Shown here: piece by piece, positions 13,401 through 25,506 of the stretch | How positions within the stretch are numbered: the first letter of the stretch is position 1 | Layout of the letters: each line of letters opens with the position of its first letter | Source of the DNA: Hormiphora californensis | Taxonomy: Eukaryota; Ctenophora; Tentaculata; Cydippida; Pleurobrachiidae | Assembly (NCBI GenBank): GCA_020137815.1 | Contig: CM035355.1 | Span: 6,263,097 to 6,327,096 of the forward strand | Direction of reading: 5' to 3' | Length of the DNA: 64,000 bases | Notes under the pieces: model-generated | Seen by the model: only the letters and a program-made list of their open reading frames with translations | What the model was told of the DNA's origin: nothing | Databases searched by the model: none | Translations under genes and position numbers: made by a program

Positions 13401-16400
13401 CACGAGTGATAATTCCTTCAAAGATATCCAATCCCTACCCGATATCCCTGGAAAGAGCGGTGGGAGACCCCGGAACAAGTCTGCTGCTAGCAATATCTCC
13501 ATGAATAGTCCTGCAAGTGATATCAGTGGGTTTTCCGATATTGATAGTCTCCCCGATGTGCCCAATCACCCCCTTCCAGGTGCATCCAATCTGGAGCGAC
13601 CTAACTTCCTGCCTATAGATCGGAACATCCTAACTGAGGATGAGTTGGAAGAGATTTACACCTCCATCCGTGTTGATTCCTCTCCCCCACCAAGTACCAA
13701 CCCAGTAACATCCACCCCGAAACGTCCTAGTAAACTGTATATTCCCCTTGACTTTGGCCTCGGTTCAACCGAGACAGAAAGTGCCCCGGAAACTCCAAAA
13801 CAGCTCACCAACAGTGACAAAGATCAGACCTTGTCTCGGCCTGAGAGCAGGAAGAGCAGACCCAGTTCAGATGACATTTATGTGTTGAGGGATGATCTGG
13901 GACCACAATATGGCCGGGGTAATCCTTCATCGTCATCTTCTGACGGGCCTGCCCAAACCGTACATCAAGAAGATCTCACTACCATCGTGAAGCCTGCTGT
14001 CCCACCCAGACCTCCACCTCCCGCCATAGTCATCAATGATGATGATGAAGATGATGACGTGTTTGTCAGTCGGACCGCCCTCGGACCTGACTATGGAGCG
14101 GAGAAAGGGGATGGATTTGGGGACGAGAGTTTGGGTGAGAGCATGTTTGATGAAACGATGGAAAACATTGCAATGTTGGGGGATCTAGAGCACAGGTTCA
14201 TCCAATTATCTACCTCCCGGGGTCTCGATATCGGAGGAGATGATGAAGAAGAGGAGGAGGGAGAGGTTGTCATGGATGCTCCTTCAGAAAACCAAATATC
14301 ACCCGATAATTCACTTGGTGGTGGAGGTAACGGGTCCGTTCAAGACTCTCCGGATCGCTACAAAGCCTCAGAAAACATCGCCACAACTGATCCTACTCCC
14401 TACTACAACCTCTCCTACGTCACAGATGTGTCATTCAACGATTCCGGTCGTGGCCATGGCGACGGAGAGAACAGGATGCGATCACGATCGGATGAAGAGC
14501 GGTTTAAATCTGATGATCATCACCATGGGCACCAGTTCTTTTCAACAGATCGAATCTACGTTCCAAGGGATGAAATCCACAGCCACTATGGCTCTAGTAC
14601 CGTTGTCCCTGAACTCCCAACCCCGGAAAGCCAGACAGACTCCCACCACACCGAATTCGAGCAGAACTTCCTGACCATCTCCAACAGATTGGGAGGAAGC
14701 GATGAGTTCTTCCTGCCCTACTCCCTCTACCGAGAGAGTCAGGAGAGCGGACTGAACGCCGTTGAGCTAAAGGATGAGGGAATTGTGAATGAGATGATTG
14801 CTGAGATGGATCAGGATTACTCTGATGATGGAGCCCATGATGATGATCTTAATGATGGCAGGAGGAGGCAGTGGACTGGTGTTGAATCCGTCACAAGCTC
14901 CTGCACATTCTACTCGGATGTAGAGAGTCATTACAGCACGGTGGATGAAGATTTTGCCTCGGCGTGTGAAGACGCAGCCACCAGTGAAGACGGAGAGGAT
15001 GCTGTGTCTCAAGTAGGAAAGATAAGAAATGATTCCCTTTCATCCGATATCAGCCAGAGTGGGTTGTTTTCAGATGATCACAGTAGTCCAGTTGTTAGTC
15101 AGTTGTGTCTGGATCAGACCATAGTTGACCCTGCAGAACTTGATAGTGAACTATCAGAAGATCCTGCTGAATTTGAGACGAGGCAAGCTGAGTTCTCCGA
15201 GGACAGTTGTAGTGCAGAACACGAGGAGAGGGATCGGAAAGGAAACTTTGAAAAAGATTCGTCAAAGGGAATTTATACAAAACTTGACGTCGAGGGTGTA
15301 AATGACCAAGATCTAAAAAGTAACGACGATGCATCTGATGTTGAAGAGATCCTATCAGGGACACTGATAGTGGATGTGTCAGGTGACAGTTCTCACGATG
15401 CGGTAGAGGGTATGTCTGTCAGTAGTGGTAGTATCTCTGGATCACGTGATCTGACTGTCTTGTCAACTTGGAGTATTGCGTGTACACCACCACCTAGTGT
15501 TACTTGTTCCACTCAATCTCTACGCATGGAGGAACCAGAGGCAGAGCCACTACATACTATAGTTTCTGAGAAAGAAGATGATGTCGAGGAGTTTGAAGTT
15601 ACTTCGCCAGAAGAAAACCTAATATCTGAAAGGGAAAATGTGCATTCTACCTCAGATAGACCTTTGTCCTCAGAGTTGTTCTCCTATTATGGTGGTTCGG
15701 TGGCATCCCTTCTGATGGATGATCCCAGAACTGACGTGGACACCTATTACACCTCACCTGACGAGAAGGAGGATGTTGTTACCATGGTAACAGACATTGA
15801 TCTAAAACTTACTCCTTCATCAAGATCACCAAGTACAGAGGAACTCGATACCCCGATCAATCATGTCAGTCTACCTTCTTCTGAAGACATCCCAGAAGAC
15901 CTGATGCCTCCTGAACATTCCAGCCCATCAAGTAGTGCTCCTTCAGAAACTTATCCATCGCTGGAAGTAGAGAGTGTCAGTAGTGAGTCGTGTGATCTGA
16001 CCCTATCCACCTGGAGTATTACCTGTACACCCCCACCCAGTGTCACCTGCTGCTCTACTCAATCTCTGGAAGCAGTCAGTCTAACAAACTCCCGGGAAAT
16101 CTCTCCAACTTTACTGGAGGAAGATATTCCGAGTTGTGAAGGGGAGAATGACCAAGACTCTGATGAAAATGTTTCTGAAGTTGGTTTAGCATCTGATGCG
16201 GTAGAGGGTATGTCTGTCAGTAGTGGTAGTATCTCTGGATCACGTGATCTGACTGTCTTGTCAACTTGGAGTATTGCATGTACACCACCACCCAGTGTTA
16301 CTTGTTCAACTCAGTCTTTACATTTGGAAGAACCACGTACCAGCGACAGATTGGGAGAGCCATCAGCTGCAATAGTTTCTGAAAAAGAGGATGATTTCGA

Positions 16401-19400
16401 GGAGTCTGATAGCCTGATATCTGATCTGGAAAGTGTAAATGCTCCCTCAAATTTGGCTGATAGACCTTTGTCCTCAGAGTTGTTCTCCTATTATGGTGGT
16501 TCGGTGGCGTCCCTTCTGATGGAGGATCCCAGAACTGACGTGGACACCTATTACACCTCACCTGACGAGAAGGAGGATGTTGTTACCATGGTAACAGACA
16601 TTGATCTAAAACTTACTCCTTCATCAAGATTACCAGAGGAACTTGATACCCCGATCAATCATGTCAGTCTACCTTCTCCTGAAGAAATCCCAGAAACTAC
16701 TCCATCAGAAGACCTGATGCCTCCTGAACATTCCAGCCCATCAAGTAGTGCTCCTTCAGAAAGTTATCCATTGCTGGAAGTAGAGAGTGTCAGCAGTGGG
16801 TCGTGTGACCTGACCCTATCCACCTGGAGTATTACCTGTACACCCCCACCCAGTGTCACCTGCTGTTCTACTCAATCTCTGGAATCAATCAGTCTAACCA
16901 ACCCCCGGGAAATCTCTCCAACTTTACTGGAGCAAGATATTCCGAGTTTTGAAGGGGAGAATGACCAAGACTCTGATGAAAATGTTTCTGAAGTTGGTTT
17001 AGAATCTGATGCGGTAGAGGGTATGTCTGTCAGTAGTGGTAGTATCTCTGGATCACGTGATCTGACTGTCTTGTCAACTTGGAGTATTGCTAGTACACCA
17101 CCACCCAGTGTAACTTGTTCCACTCAATCTCTACATTTGGAGGAACCACCTACCAAAAAAATGTTGGTGGAATCTGACAAAGATGTTTCTGAAGTTGGTT
17201 TAGAATCTGACCGAGAGAACTTGGCTGATAGACATTTGTCCTCAGAGTTGTCCGAAGAAGAAGATGTTGCTCCTCTCACTGATTTCTCAGAGTTGTATGG
17301 TTCGGTGGCATCCCTTCTGATGGAGGATCCCAGAACTGACGTGGACACCTACTACACCTCACCTGACGAGAAGGAGGACCATGTTGTTACCATGGTAACA
17401 GACATAGATCTAAAACTTACTCCTTCATCAAGATCATCATCACCGAGTTATAGCAACGTGTCAGATGATGTGGGAATCTCAGACCTCATTTCCCCATCTT
17501 TACCTGCTATGGAAATCACAGTGTCGACTTCTTCTTTATCTGAGACCTGCTCAGTATCGCCCAATGATTCAGTAGGTATCTCACAGAGTCCAGTTGATCG
17601 TGATCCAGGCGAACTTTTAGAAGAGTCTACTTCTCTGAGTCCTGATACGCCTACTTCCCCGAGTCAGAGTCCCGATACGGCTACTTCTCCAAGTCAGAGT
17701 CCCAATAGATCAACATCGCCGAGTCAAAGTCCTAATACCGCGACTTCTCCGAGTCAGAGTACTGAAACGTCGACTTCTCCAAGTCAGAGTCCCGATCTGG
17801 CAACCTCTCTAAGTCAGAGTACTGAAACGGCAACTTCTACAAGTCAGAGTACTGGAACGTCGACTTCTCCTTCTGAAAGCTTGGTCTCTCCAAGCAATGG
17901 TTCGGACACGAGTTCTTCTGAAACTGAGGATACATCTCCAGCAACCGAGGAACCATCTTTGTCTGAAAGCGTTGTTGCCAGCTCCCCTGACATTGAGCAA
18001 TCTGAAGATAATGAGGCAGAAGCTCTATCGATATCACTTTTGACTTCAATTATCGTGTCTAAAGTTGAAGTTCTTCAGTCTGAAGTCAAAGTTGTCGAGT
18101 CTGGAGATGAAGATCGCTCCTCACTGAAAGACGTTTCAGATCAACTGTCTTCTGACGATGAACCCCCTGTAGTAGTTCAGGATGCAGAGTTCTATTACAC
18201 CACTGCTGATGATGATCTGGTGTCTGCCCAGGAAGATACTGCAGCTGAGGAAGATGACGAGAACTCTTTCAGTCAAGAAGCTAACACTCCTAATCCCTGC
18301 TTGGATGATGCTGATATTTCTCCAAACCAAGATTTAGATTCCCCTGAATCGGCTGTGATAAAAGAGCTATCAGTAACCTGTCAATTTGGTATTGAAGAAG
18401 AAGAAGTTGGTATTGAAAGGACTGCCGAGGATGGCTCAGTCACTGAATCACATGAAGGAAACTCACCTGTAGACTCTCTAGAGGAACCTACTGTGTCATT
18501 ATCCGTGAAAGCAGACTCCCCAAAAGGATCACTTTCACCTAGTGATGAATCATCTGAAGAGGTAGTTGTGCAACCCATCTTGGAGGTTTCTCCCCAAATT
18601 TCGTCTGACGATGAACCCCCTGCAGTTCATGATGCAGAGTTCTATTACACCACTGCTGATGATGATCTGGTTTCTGCCCAGGAAGACACCGCAGCTGAAT
18701 CTCAATTGGATGAATCTGAGAAGGAAAAAGCTGTGAATAATGAAATTTTCTCAAGCCAGAGACTAGAAATCGACTCTGAAGATGTTCAGCCTGAGCCTTC
18801 TTTGAACTTTGAAGCCAGGGAGACAGCTTTCACCTCTGAAGATTCTGAAGTGGAGGATAAAGTGGTAGGGAACGGAGAAGAAGAACCTGTTGGATCGGAG
18901 TGTATTGCTGGGGAAAGCAGTGCTGCCACCACAGAGACTCAACAAGATGTCACTCCAGATGTCGAGGTATCTGACAACAGTCTAGAGGATGAGTTGAACT
19001 CGATGGTGATTGAGGAGATACCTGGAGTTGAAACTAAGAGCTTTGCAGTACTGTTGAATGTTCCCGAAGTGGTCCCAGAACAACCTCGAAATATTTCTGC
19101 AGTTGATTTCCCGGTTTTGTCCTCAGAGTTGTGTGGTTCGGTGGCATCCCTTCTGATGGAGGATCCCAGAACTGACGTGGACACCTACTACACCTCACCT
19201 GACGAGAAGGACCATGTTGTTACCATGGTAACAGACCATTCCGTTACCACGACAACCACACCTGAACTTATCCCTGTACCCTCGGATGATACTTCAGAGA
19301 GGAAATCAGTTTGCTCAACTGATGATGAGATCTCCCCGATCTTGGCCTCTTCACCTGTCCCTTCGGAGACAACAGAACAACCCGAAACCCATCACGTAGT

Positions 19401-21357
19401 CACAGATGAAGAGATCTCGACAGAAGACGATGCACTTATGATACTGGAAGACAGTATCTGTTTGAGTTTCAACCAACCTGCAATACCTGAAGAAACTGAA
19501 GAGGAGGAGGAGGATGAGATTCCAGGGTTTGCTGAGAGTTCTGGAGAGGTGCCAGGGTTGGGTATAGAAGAGATTTACCTAGCTGAAAGTTCTGGGGAGT
19601 GGGCCAACATGTCCACGGTAGAGGAATGTGTGGCGGTCCTAGATGAAGACTCGATTTGCCGTACACCCGACATGTCACGGAGCTTCTGTGACGACCTTCC
19701 TACTTCATCACGCTCCCGTGTGACGCCCCTGACGCCCGATCACCGTTCGACATCACTTACAACAGTCAACTTACCCGGTTTAGGTGAAATTCACGTGCGA
19801 TCCAAATCTGAGCAGTGTGTCCACGGTGATCAGAGATCAACACACCACTCCCTTGACAAGATATTACCGGCCACGGAGAGTAGTCTCCCGGAATCCTTCT
19901 TCAGTTCAACTCAAGATATTGGAGTTTTCCGGAGTTTGGAAAACCTGCAAACACCACCGAGGCTGAAAAGGTTGCGGAAGAAACGGAACTCCTCTAGTCG
20001 GCACACTCACCACTCGTCCTCAACATCCCTGGACGAGGAAGCACCGTCTCCCAGACGTAGAAGTCACAAAAAGGAATCCCCTGTCACCCAACCATTACAG
20101 ATGTCAACTCCCACAAGGGACATTGTGTCACTGAGTTACAATCTCCAACAAGAGGAGGAATCATTGGATTTTAGCGTCCTATCCAACCTCTCACCCCTTC
20201 CCTCTGTGGTGGATAGGAAGAAGTGTAGTACACCTAGTCGTCGGAGAGGTTCTGGAACACCCACCACTCTCACACCCAGCACACCCAAAACAAGACCTGA
20301 AGTTCTGTGGTTAGGTGATCAGGTGGAAGGGATATACTTCACCAAGAGCACCCGATCAGTGGAAAAAGTGTCCATGAAGCTTGATTCTGTGCTATTTGGG
20401 GGTGGTGGAGAATCCTCTGATAGTGATGGTGAGATGGAGAGGTTTGAGAGGGAGATTGTGAGGGAGACTTATGCTACGGTAATGGACCAGTTAAAAGTGA
20501 TGGTTCCGTTGAATACTGGTGATGATATTGTAGGGCCCCCACTTCCAAACTTGGGCTGCTGTCGTGAGGATGTTGGGATGCTATCCAGTGCTGATATCAC
20601 TGTGAAAAGCGGACCTGAAGTTTCAATATCTCTCGACATTGCAACTGTTGCTGATGAAGTTTCAGTAACTCCTGGAATTGCTGATGAAGATGACCTCATG
20701 TTGGAATTGGATGATAATGATGCTGTATCGGTTGGAGATGTTCTGCCTGGATATGATGCTAATTCCTCCTTTATTGACGAACAAAGTGCTGCTTCTTTCT
20801 CCCAGCTAGTGGAACAAAGTGCTGCTTCATCTTTGTTTGAAAAAAGAGATGCTGTTGCTTCTTCCTCCCAGCTTGTAGAGCGGGATGACGGTATTGAGAG
20901 GGTAGGAGAGATAATCCAACAGCAATATTTCTCCCAACTAATGGATGAAATGAGAAGTTGGAATCCAGCCTGTGAGCTGGACGGTGATCCCCATCCCCCT
21001 ACATCCACCAGAGCTAGAATCCTCTCTGAACCAGGAAGTTCTAGCTCCAGCGAGCCTACAATTAATGCATTCCTGCGGAACTTGGGAGGTTCTGACAGCG
21101 AGTTTTCAACCCCTTCCACACCCTGCCGGTTTGCAGCGGGTTTGGATCCACATCCATGTGCTGACTCTCCCTTCCAGAAGGCTCAGAGTCTCTCTGTGAT
21201 TCTCAAATCTCCTGAGATCCGGAAATACCAGTCGAAATTGCGGCCCTGTGCTAATCCTGAGTGTGGGGCTTGTCAAGCCAAGCGGAAGCGAAAATCTGAA
21301 AGGTGGAAAAGGTGGAAAATCTTAAATCAAGACCAGAATCCCTGCCAAGTGGATTAG
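1428..21357 (+). CDS. Giant intrinsically disordered repeat protein (5' end not identified)
   Basis: I do not recognise a family. A chain of long open frames encodes about 6,530 residues. The first exon (1428-2296) follows a clear acceptor. The frame change after it fits a 178-nt intron, 2297-2474 (donor GTATGT, acceptor ATCACAG, phase 2), joining TVTTEM to YSVQSINSS. The frame changes again near 9.95 kb (phase-consistent intron 9874-9952) and near 11.4 kb (for example 11366-11439, with branch-like CTAAC and a pyrimidine tract). TAG is at 21355-21357. No membrane segment, signal peptide or globular domain is visible. The N-terminal part is Lys/Arg/Ser-rich with polyproline. The middle carries three repeat arrays and lysine-glycine blocks (KKGKKGKKGKG). 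The C-terminal half is acidic and Ser/Thr-rich with duplicated modules, ending in a small Cys cluster (CANPECGAC) within a basic tail. A scaffold or cytoskeleton-associated role is only a guess. Because the first exon begins at a splice site, coding sequence may extend left of 1428. Confidence 0.85.
5269..5950 (+). repeat. 21-bp coding repeat (ETPEVxx heptapeptide), block 1
   Basis: About 32 tandem copies of a 21-bp unit encode variants of ETPEVAM/ETPEVVV/ETPEVEL. Most units start GAAACACCTGAGGTT. A longer register of roughly 170 bp (TPKVTVETPEVVVETSE...) is itself duplicated at about 5595-5735 and 5740-5900. All units keep the reading frame. Confidence 0.9.
6232..7062 (+). repeat. 39-bp coding repeat (13 residues, GETAEVADSPVLP)
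   Basis: About 21 nearly identical tandem copies of a 39-bp unit. Differences are mostly silent or single residues (VLL for VLP, VLS, VFP, PAL, ADVAD, AEFAD). A switch from GCCGAC to GCTGAC around 6,520 marks two expansion phases. The frame is intact throughout. Confidence 0.95.
7345..7632 (+). repeat. 24-bp coding repeat (VAETEVPE octapeptide)
   Basis: Twelve tandem copies of GTTGCTGAGACTGAGGTACC-type units encode VAETEVPE with few variants (ELPE, VSETE). It is in frame and sits just before the first copy of the FSRRVRS module. Confidence 0.9.
7636..7850 (+). repeat. FSRRVRS module, copy 1 (copy 2 at about 9955-10150)
   Basis: About 65 residues containing FSRRVRS, STSAEARNTLRSPQ, RCLSDQEVRSPD and WFFDKIGSNSK are repeated almost unchanged at 9955-10150. 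It is the least repetitive and most conserved-looking stretch of the protein, with aromatic and basic residues, so it is a candidate functional unit. Copy 2 begins exactly where the reading frame changes. Confidence 0.85.
8701..9045 (+). repeat. 21-bp coding repeat, block 2
   Basis: About 16 further copies of the heptapeptide unit of block 1 (ETPEVAM, ETPEVEL, ETPGVTV), more diverged, about 2.7 kb downstream and in the same frame. Either the gene duplicated internally or this array seeded twice. Confidence 0.85.
15397..17440 (+). repeat. About 0.8-kb tandem duplication inside the coding region
   Basis: A unit starting GATGCGGTAGAGGGTATG begins at 15397, 16195 and 17008, so the spacings are 798 and 813 bp. 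Each unit holds an SGSRDLTVLSTWSI / TPPPSVTCSTQSL segment and then a VASLLMEDPRTDVDTYYTS segment. The first two units also hold a SCDLTLSTWSITCTPPPS segment. A further VASLLMEDPRTD copy lies near 19141. DNA identity is high, including silent sites, so the duplication is recent or homogenised. Confidence 0.9.
18175..18700 (+). repeat. Duplicated acidic segment AEFYYTTADDDLVSAQEDTA
   Basis: Near-identical segments at about 18184-18249 and 18634-18699 share sequence at DNA level. A diverged relative, HYSTVDEDFASACEDAAT, is near 14930. Confidence 0.8.
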
Positions 21358-22169
21358 GGGAGGACATTGTTTCTATATCCAGATCTCGGGATTTCTTTTT
21401 GTTTAACTTATTTGAGTGGTGTATTTGAAATTTGTACATAAAATGAACTGTGGAGAGCTGCAATCAATGTGTGTAAGAGATGAAACCAGAGGGGGAAATA
21501 TAAATGTGTGCGTTTTTTTTCATAGAATTTGTTTTTTTTGCATGAGGTCCGGGTTGAATTGACTCAGCAACTATATAAAAGACACACAGAGTTTATCTGA
21601 TATAAGACAATGATGGAAAATAAAATTTTATATAACAAGCTCTTGAAAGAGAGAGGATGAGAGCTCGAATATATGATAATTGCTATTCGAATTGTATCCA
21701 GTTTTTTTAGCTCTATTGCTTTCCAATTAATTACGATATATTTCCATTTGGAACTAAAAAAAAGTGGGAGTTGAAGTTGTACAAACTTTAGAGAATTTGG
21801 ACGCGAAATCACACGAAATTCCAACTAAAACTCTCCCTTTTTTACGATTATTGTCGAATCGGAACCACGATCAATATACCCGAATTAATTCATTGAAGTA
21901 GTTAATCAATACAATTCATTATACACATTACTCGATAACTCATATATCCAAGATCTCAGCATTCAGTCTCTCCGAATGTTATATCTTCTCCCTAGAACAA
22001 TAAAAGTGTCAACATTAACAGTCACTTCTATCGTGCGTTAAAATAGATGTTCAGTATCGTATAAACAGTATAATGCAATACATTAACTAATGGTAATATT
22101 AATTAATGTTATCAGCTCGTGTGTAACTCCCAATATGGTCATATTATGATGTTGATATTACACCTCCCT
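21358..22169. other. 3' flanks of the giant gene and the thioredoxin gene
   Basis: Convergent 3' regions. On the plus strand AATAAA occurs at 21619-21624 and again at 21999-22004; the first, about 260 nt after the stop, is the likelier polyadenylation signal of the giant gene. The region is AT-rich and holds no supported exon. Confidence 0.55.
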
Positions 22170-23273
22170 TTATTTATGTTTTTCGATGGTCTCCAGAATC
22201 AGCTCCTGCTTGTTCCCAAACACCTACAGAGTTTTAGAGAGAGTTATTAGAGAAAGTAAGAGATACTAACAGTGGTCATCCGACACAATTGCCATACCTC
22301 GACGTGAAATTCGACCTGAATCTCGACCTGGAATGAGACACGCATTCGTAGTGAGAGAGACATAAAGACTAACGAGAGAGAAGAGTTGAAGCGCGACATC
22401 ATTTGCTTACTGCGGCACATCTCTCTGATGCGCGGCTCATTTCTCGTCGGATTTCACGTCGGAATATGTCGGATGACCACTGAGAGAGACAATTATAGAA
22501 AGAGGTTCTTAAGGCCGGGGGAATACAAAGAATAAAGTTAATTGATTGGAATTTTGATCATTATGATAAAGCGTCTATTGCTAATTACCTGGTCGACCAT
22601 TTCACCGCCCTTGTAAAACTGAAGTGTAGGCATGCTCTTCACTTTGCAGATCTCTGCTGTCTGTGCGTTGACGTTGATGTTTATCTGAGGGGAGACAGTG
22701 ATCAGTTAGGCATTGAACAGGGGTTCGAGGTTAATTGATTAATTGACTGATAATTGATTTGTTTAAAAGGCTGTAATTGTCCTGGAGGAGTCCTGGAGGT
22801 TGTATGTTGGTGGACTGAAGCGTAACAAGGTGTGATTGTTTCACGAGGTCTTTAGATTCCGAATGTATACCTTGTAGAAAATTACTTGATCTCCGTACTC
22901 CTTGGCCCATTTTTCCAATTTTGGTGCTATTATCTTACAAGGTCGACACCATACAGCATAGAAATCAATAACTACCAGCCTGTGGTGAATGTGGTTTGTT
23001 TCAAGATTTGTTATTTGGCCACCTTGAGTCTGGTTTGACGAGGCTGAAACATTCTGTCTATTATATGGCCGGTCTGATTTGGTAGTTGATAGTTGATACT
23101 GTCTGTCCGCGCCGACCCGATCTGACCGCACTATTTGAGAATCAAAACGGGGCCGGCGCTGTGAGACCGGATTGGAATATAAACATGGCTCACGTTTCTG
23201 AGTGTGTTGCTAGTGCTGCAATGAAATCCTCGTGGGAAGAAATCTGTTTTACCAATGATTCCTCCTCAGCCAT
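22170..23273 (-). CDS. Thioredoxin, four exons, WCRPC active site
   Basis: Exons on the minus strand: 23273-23194, 22979-22871, 22684-22589 and 22223-22170, all with GT-AG introns and matching phase, giving 112 residues, the usual animal cytosolic thioredoxin length. It starts MAEEESLVKQISS. The fold's hallmarks are present: VVIDFYA before the active site, the buried Asp in VIDFYA, cis-proline in KSMPTLQFYKGG, and a C-terminal helix ending IEKHK. It would reduce protein disulphides using electrons from thioredoxin reductase. The active site reads WCRPC instead of the normal WCGPC, and the usual DVDEN strand is replaced by INVN. An Arg in the CxxC would be expected to shift the redox potential. 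The rest of the fold looks intact, so I read it as a real gene, perhaps a specialised paralogue. Confidence 0.92.
22270..22482. mobile_element. MITE in the last thioredoxin intron
   Basis: Terminal inverted repeats CAGTGGTCATCCGACA at 22270 and its complement ending at 22482, with further imperfect pairing inward (CGACGTGAAAT...). It is 213 bp with no coding capacity. No clear target-site duplication. Confidence 0.75.
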
Positions 23274-25248
23274 TCTGTTAACAATTTAGTGGTTTAGTGG
23301 CCTAGTTTAGTGGTTAACAAACTTAATTGAGTGGCTTAGGATTAACAACCATATTTGAGTGGCTTAGTGGTTAAGAAACTTAATTTGCAAACAAGTTTCA
23401 AATCTTAAAGTAAACTGACAAACAATAAAAGGGTCAAAGGGTCAACAACTTTTAGGAAGTGAAATAAACGACATCAGATATTATACGGCCCTAATGTAAA
23501 CTGATTGAGAACTCATTTCACTCTCTCTCCAGTCTCCGTGGCCATACATCAACGGTTCAGCTTTCACTCTTCTAACTCCTACCTTGTATGAATAATAGTA
23601 TGAACAATACAACTCCTACCTCTATATCTCTTTATGGCCTCTTTAGTACAGACTTTACAGCCTGTAGTACATCCTGTATAACAGTATCCGTGGCAAGAGT
23701 TAAACAATAAACATATATTAGATCAGAAGCTTATTGTAGAGTAGGAGGTCTATAACACGGTACAATGACAAAAACTATACTATGGTCTATGAGCTAGTAC
23801 CAGAGCTGTGTACTGTGATATGCTCATAGACTAACGTGACAACATACATTTCCCAGGATGCAGCTGCAACCTTTCTGTAAGTGTGATATATATCATCTAT
23901 ATAAAATTTGTCATTGTCGAATGTGTACTGTATGCCTAGTAGGTAGGTAGTTCGTACTAGAGTTATCGAGAGTGTGTGATGTATATACGTCTTATAGTTA
24001 TTGAGCTTCCAATTGTACCTCCAAAAGACACGAGAGAATGGGCGGGAACACTGTTACTAACAGGCTGAGAGAACGGGTAAGAACAGACAACAAGGGATTA
24101 GGGGACTCTGAGTATATAGGCTCCTCATTGGGAATGTTTACATTACAGACCTACTATATTTCCATGACTTTCTGGGAACAGAAAGCAAAGAAAGAGAGTA
24201 ACAGTAACAAAATGCTATCACAGTTGTCCACAACTACCAGTGCCAGTACCAGGTGTTTATAGGGTCAAGTCTCATTAGATTCTTTCCAATCTTCTGACAA
24301 TATAATTACTGCTCATTTTCCAGCCGCACCCTATTCCATTTATCTCAATCTTTCTACCATCTCGAACTTTCTAACTAGAACTCAACGATTCTGTAATTCT
24401 ATCTCCAGAGGTCTGCTTCTTTCTAACCTAGTAGCTATTTTAATCACACGGCCCGCGGCAGTTATTGCCATTAGTTTTCCATGGGAGCAAGCTGCAAGAC
24501 ACACAAAAGGATATAACAATGTGAGAGCAACTTTCCCTCGTGTCGCTCATGGAATATGGGTACACGTTCTAAGTTCTAATTTCCTTAGAATATTATATTA
24601 TAGGAATTAATATGAGGGAGAAGGAAAGCTTTTAAGCTAGATAAAACTAAGTTTGAATAGGTGAATCGATAGCACGTACTTTCGCCCTACATTTATGGGC
24701 ATCAATATTCTAGACAATGTAATGCGGTCAATGTAGTTGGTGAAATAATTCTTGCGTCATGCGATAGAATTAGAATAGGTCAGTAACAGAAATTTGGGGA
24801 AAGCCGAAAGCATATGTTAAGAGATATACTGCTGGCTTTTAGTTGTATAAAGAAAATATAAGCGTATCCACATAGAAAATTGAAATTAGGAAACACGCAA
24901 AGTTTAATGCGTATGTGCATTTTATTTGGCCAGAGCCTCTTAGCCCCCATAAAAAGAATAACATGAAAAATGCAAATAAGCACACACAATATCTGAAAGA
25001 ACAAGCCTCAATATTCTGCCAATCTCTCTTTGCAATTTTAGATGAGGGTATAACACATGTGTCGCCAACAACAAAGTATTACTATTTGTACAAACAACTG
25101 ATACAAGCATACATAAAATATTGAATTTGGATCTATCGAGATGTTATCAATAGATAGGCGAAAATCGACTTCTACTTAGCTGAAGCATCTGGTTTATTAC
25201 AACGACTACTACTAGAAAATAGGGAGACACATGAAATTGTTAAGCCTT
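23274..25248. other. Intergenic, no supported gene
   Basis: Upstream of thioredoxin. Around 23283-23370 short TTAGTGGTTTAGTGG-like units repeat loosely. At 24038 an ATG opens MGGNTVTNRLRER, followed by a GGTAAGAAC donor-like site, but I cannot find following exons. Otherwise AT-rich unique sequence. Confidence 0.4.
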
Positions 25249-25462
25249 ACACGGAGGATTACGGGAGCTCGAAAGGAGAGCCCGAATAGATCACCCGAAA
25301 GATTCCTCTGTGCATTACGTTTCACCACACAGAAGGCACATGCGCATCACACGCACATGTGTAATCTGTGTGGTGAAAGTACGATTTAACGTAATGCACA
25401 AATTATATATCTTTCGGGCGATCTATTCGGGTATTTCTTTCGGGGCCCCATAATCCCCGTGT
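25249..25462. mobile_element. Foldback MITE with two nested arm pairs
   Basis: ACACGGAGGATTACGGG at the left pairs with CCCATAATCCCCGTGT at the right. Inward, CCCGAATAGATC(A/G)CCCGAAAGAT and then GCATTACGTTTCACCACACA pair with their complements. The whole 214 bp can fold into an imperfect hairpin. No coding. Confidence 0.75.
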
Positions 25463-25490
25463 CAGCAATGTGTTTGTAGAAAAATGAGTG

Positions 25491-25506
25491 CCCCCCCCCC
25501 CCCCCC
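25491..25506 (+). repeat. Poly-C tract
   Basis: Sixteen consecutive C. Such tracts are often miscounted in assemblies. Confidence 0.9.

Noticed and set aside
24038-24262. Possible first exon MGGNTVTNRLRER
   Set aside because: Only an ATG and a donor-like site; no following exon or recognisable family.
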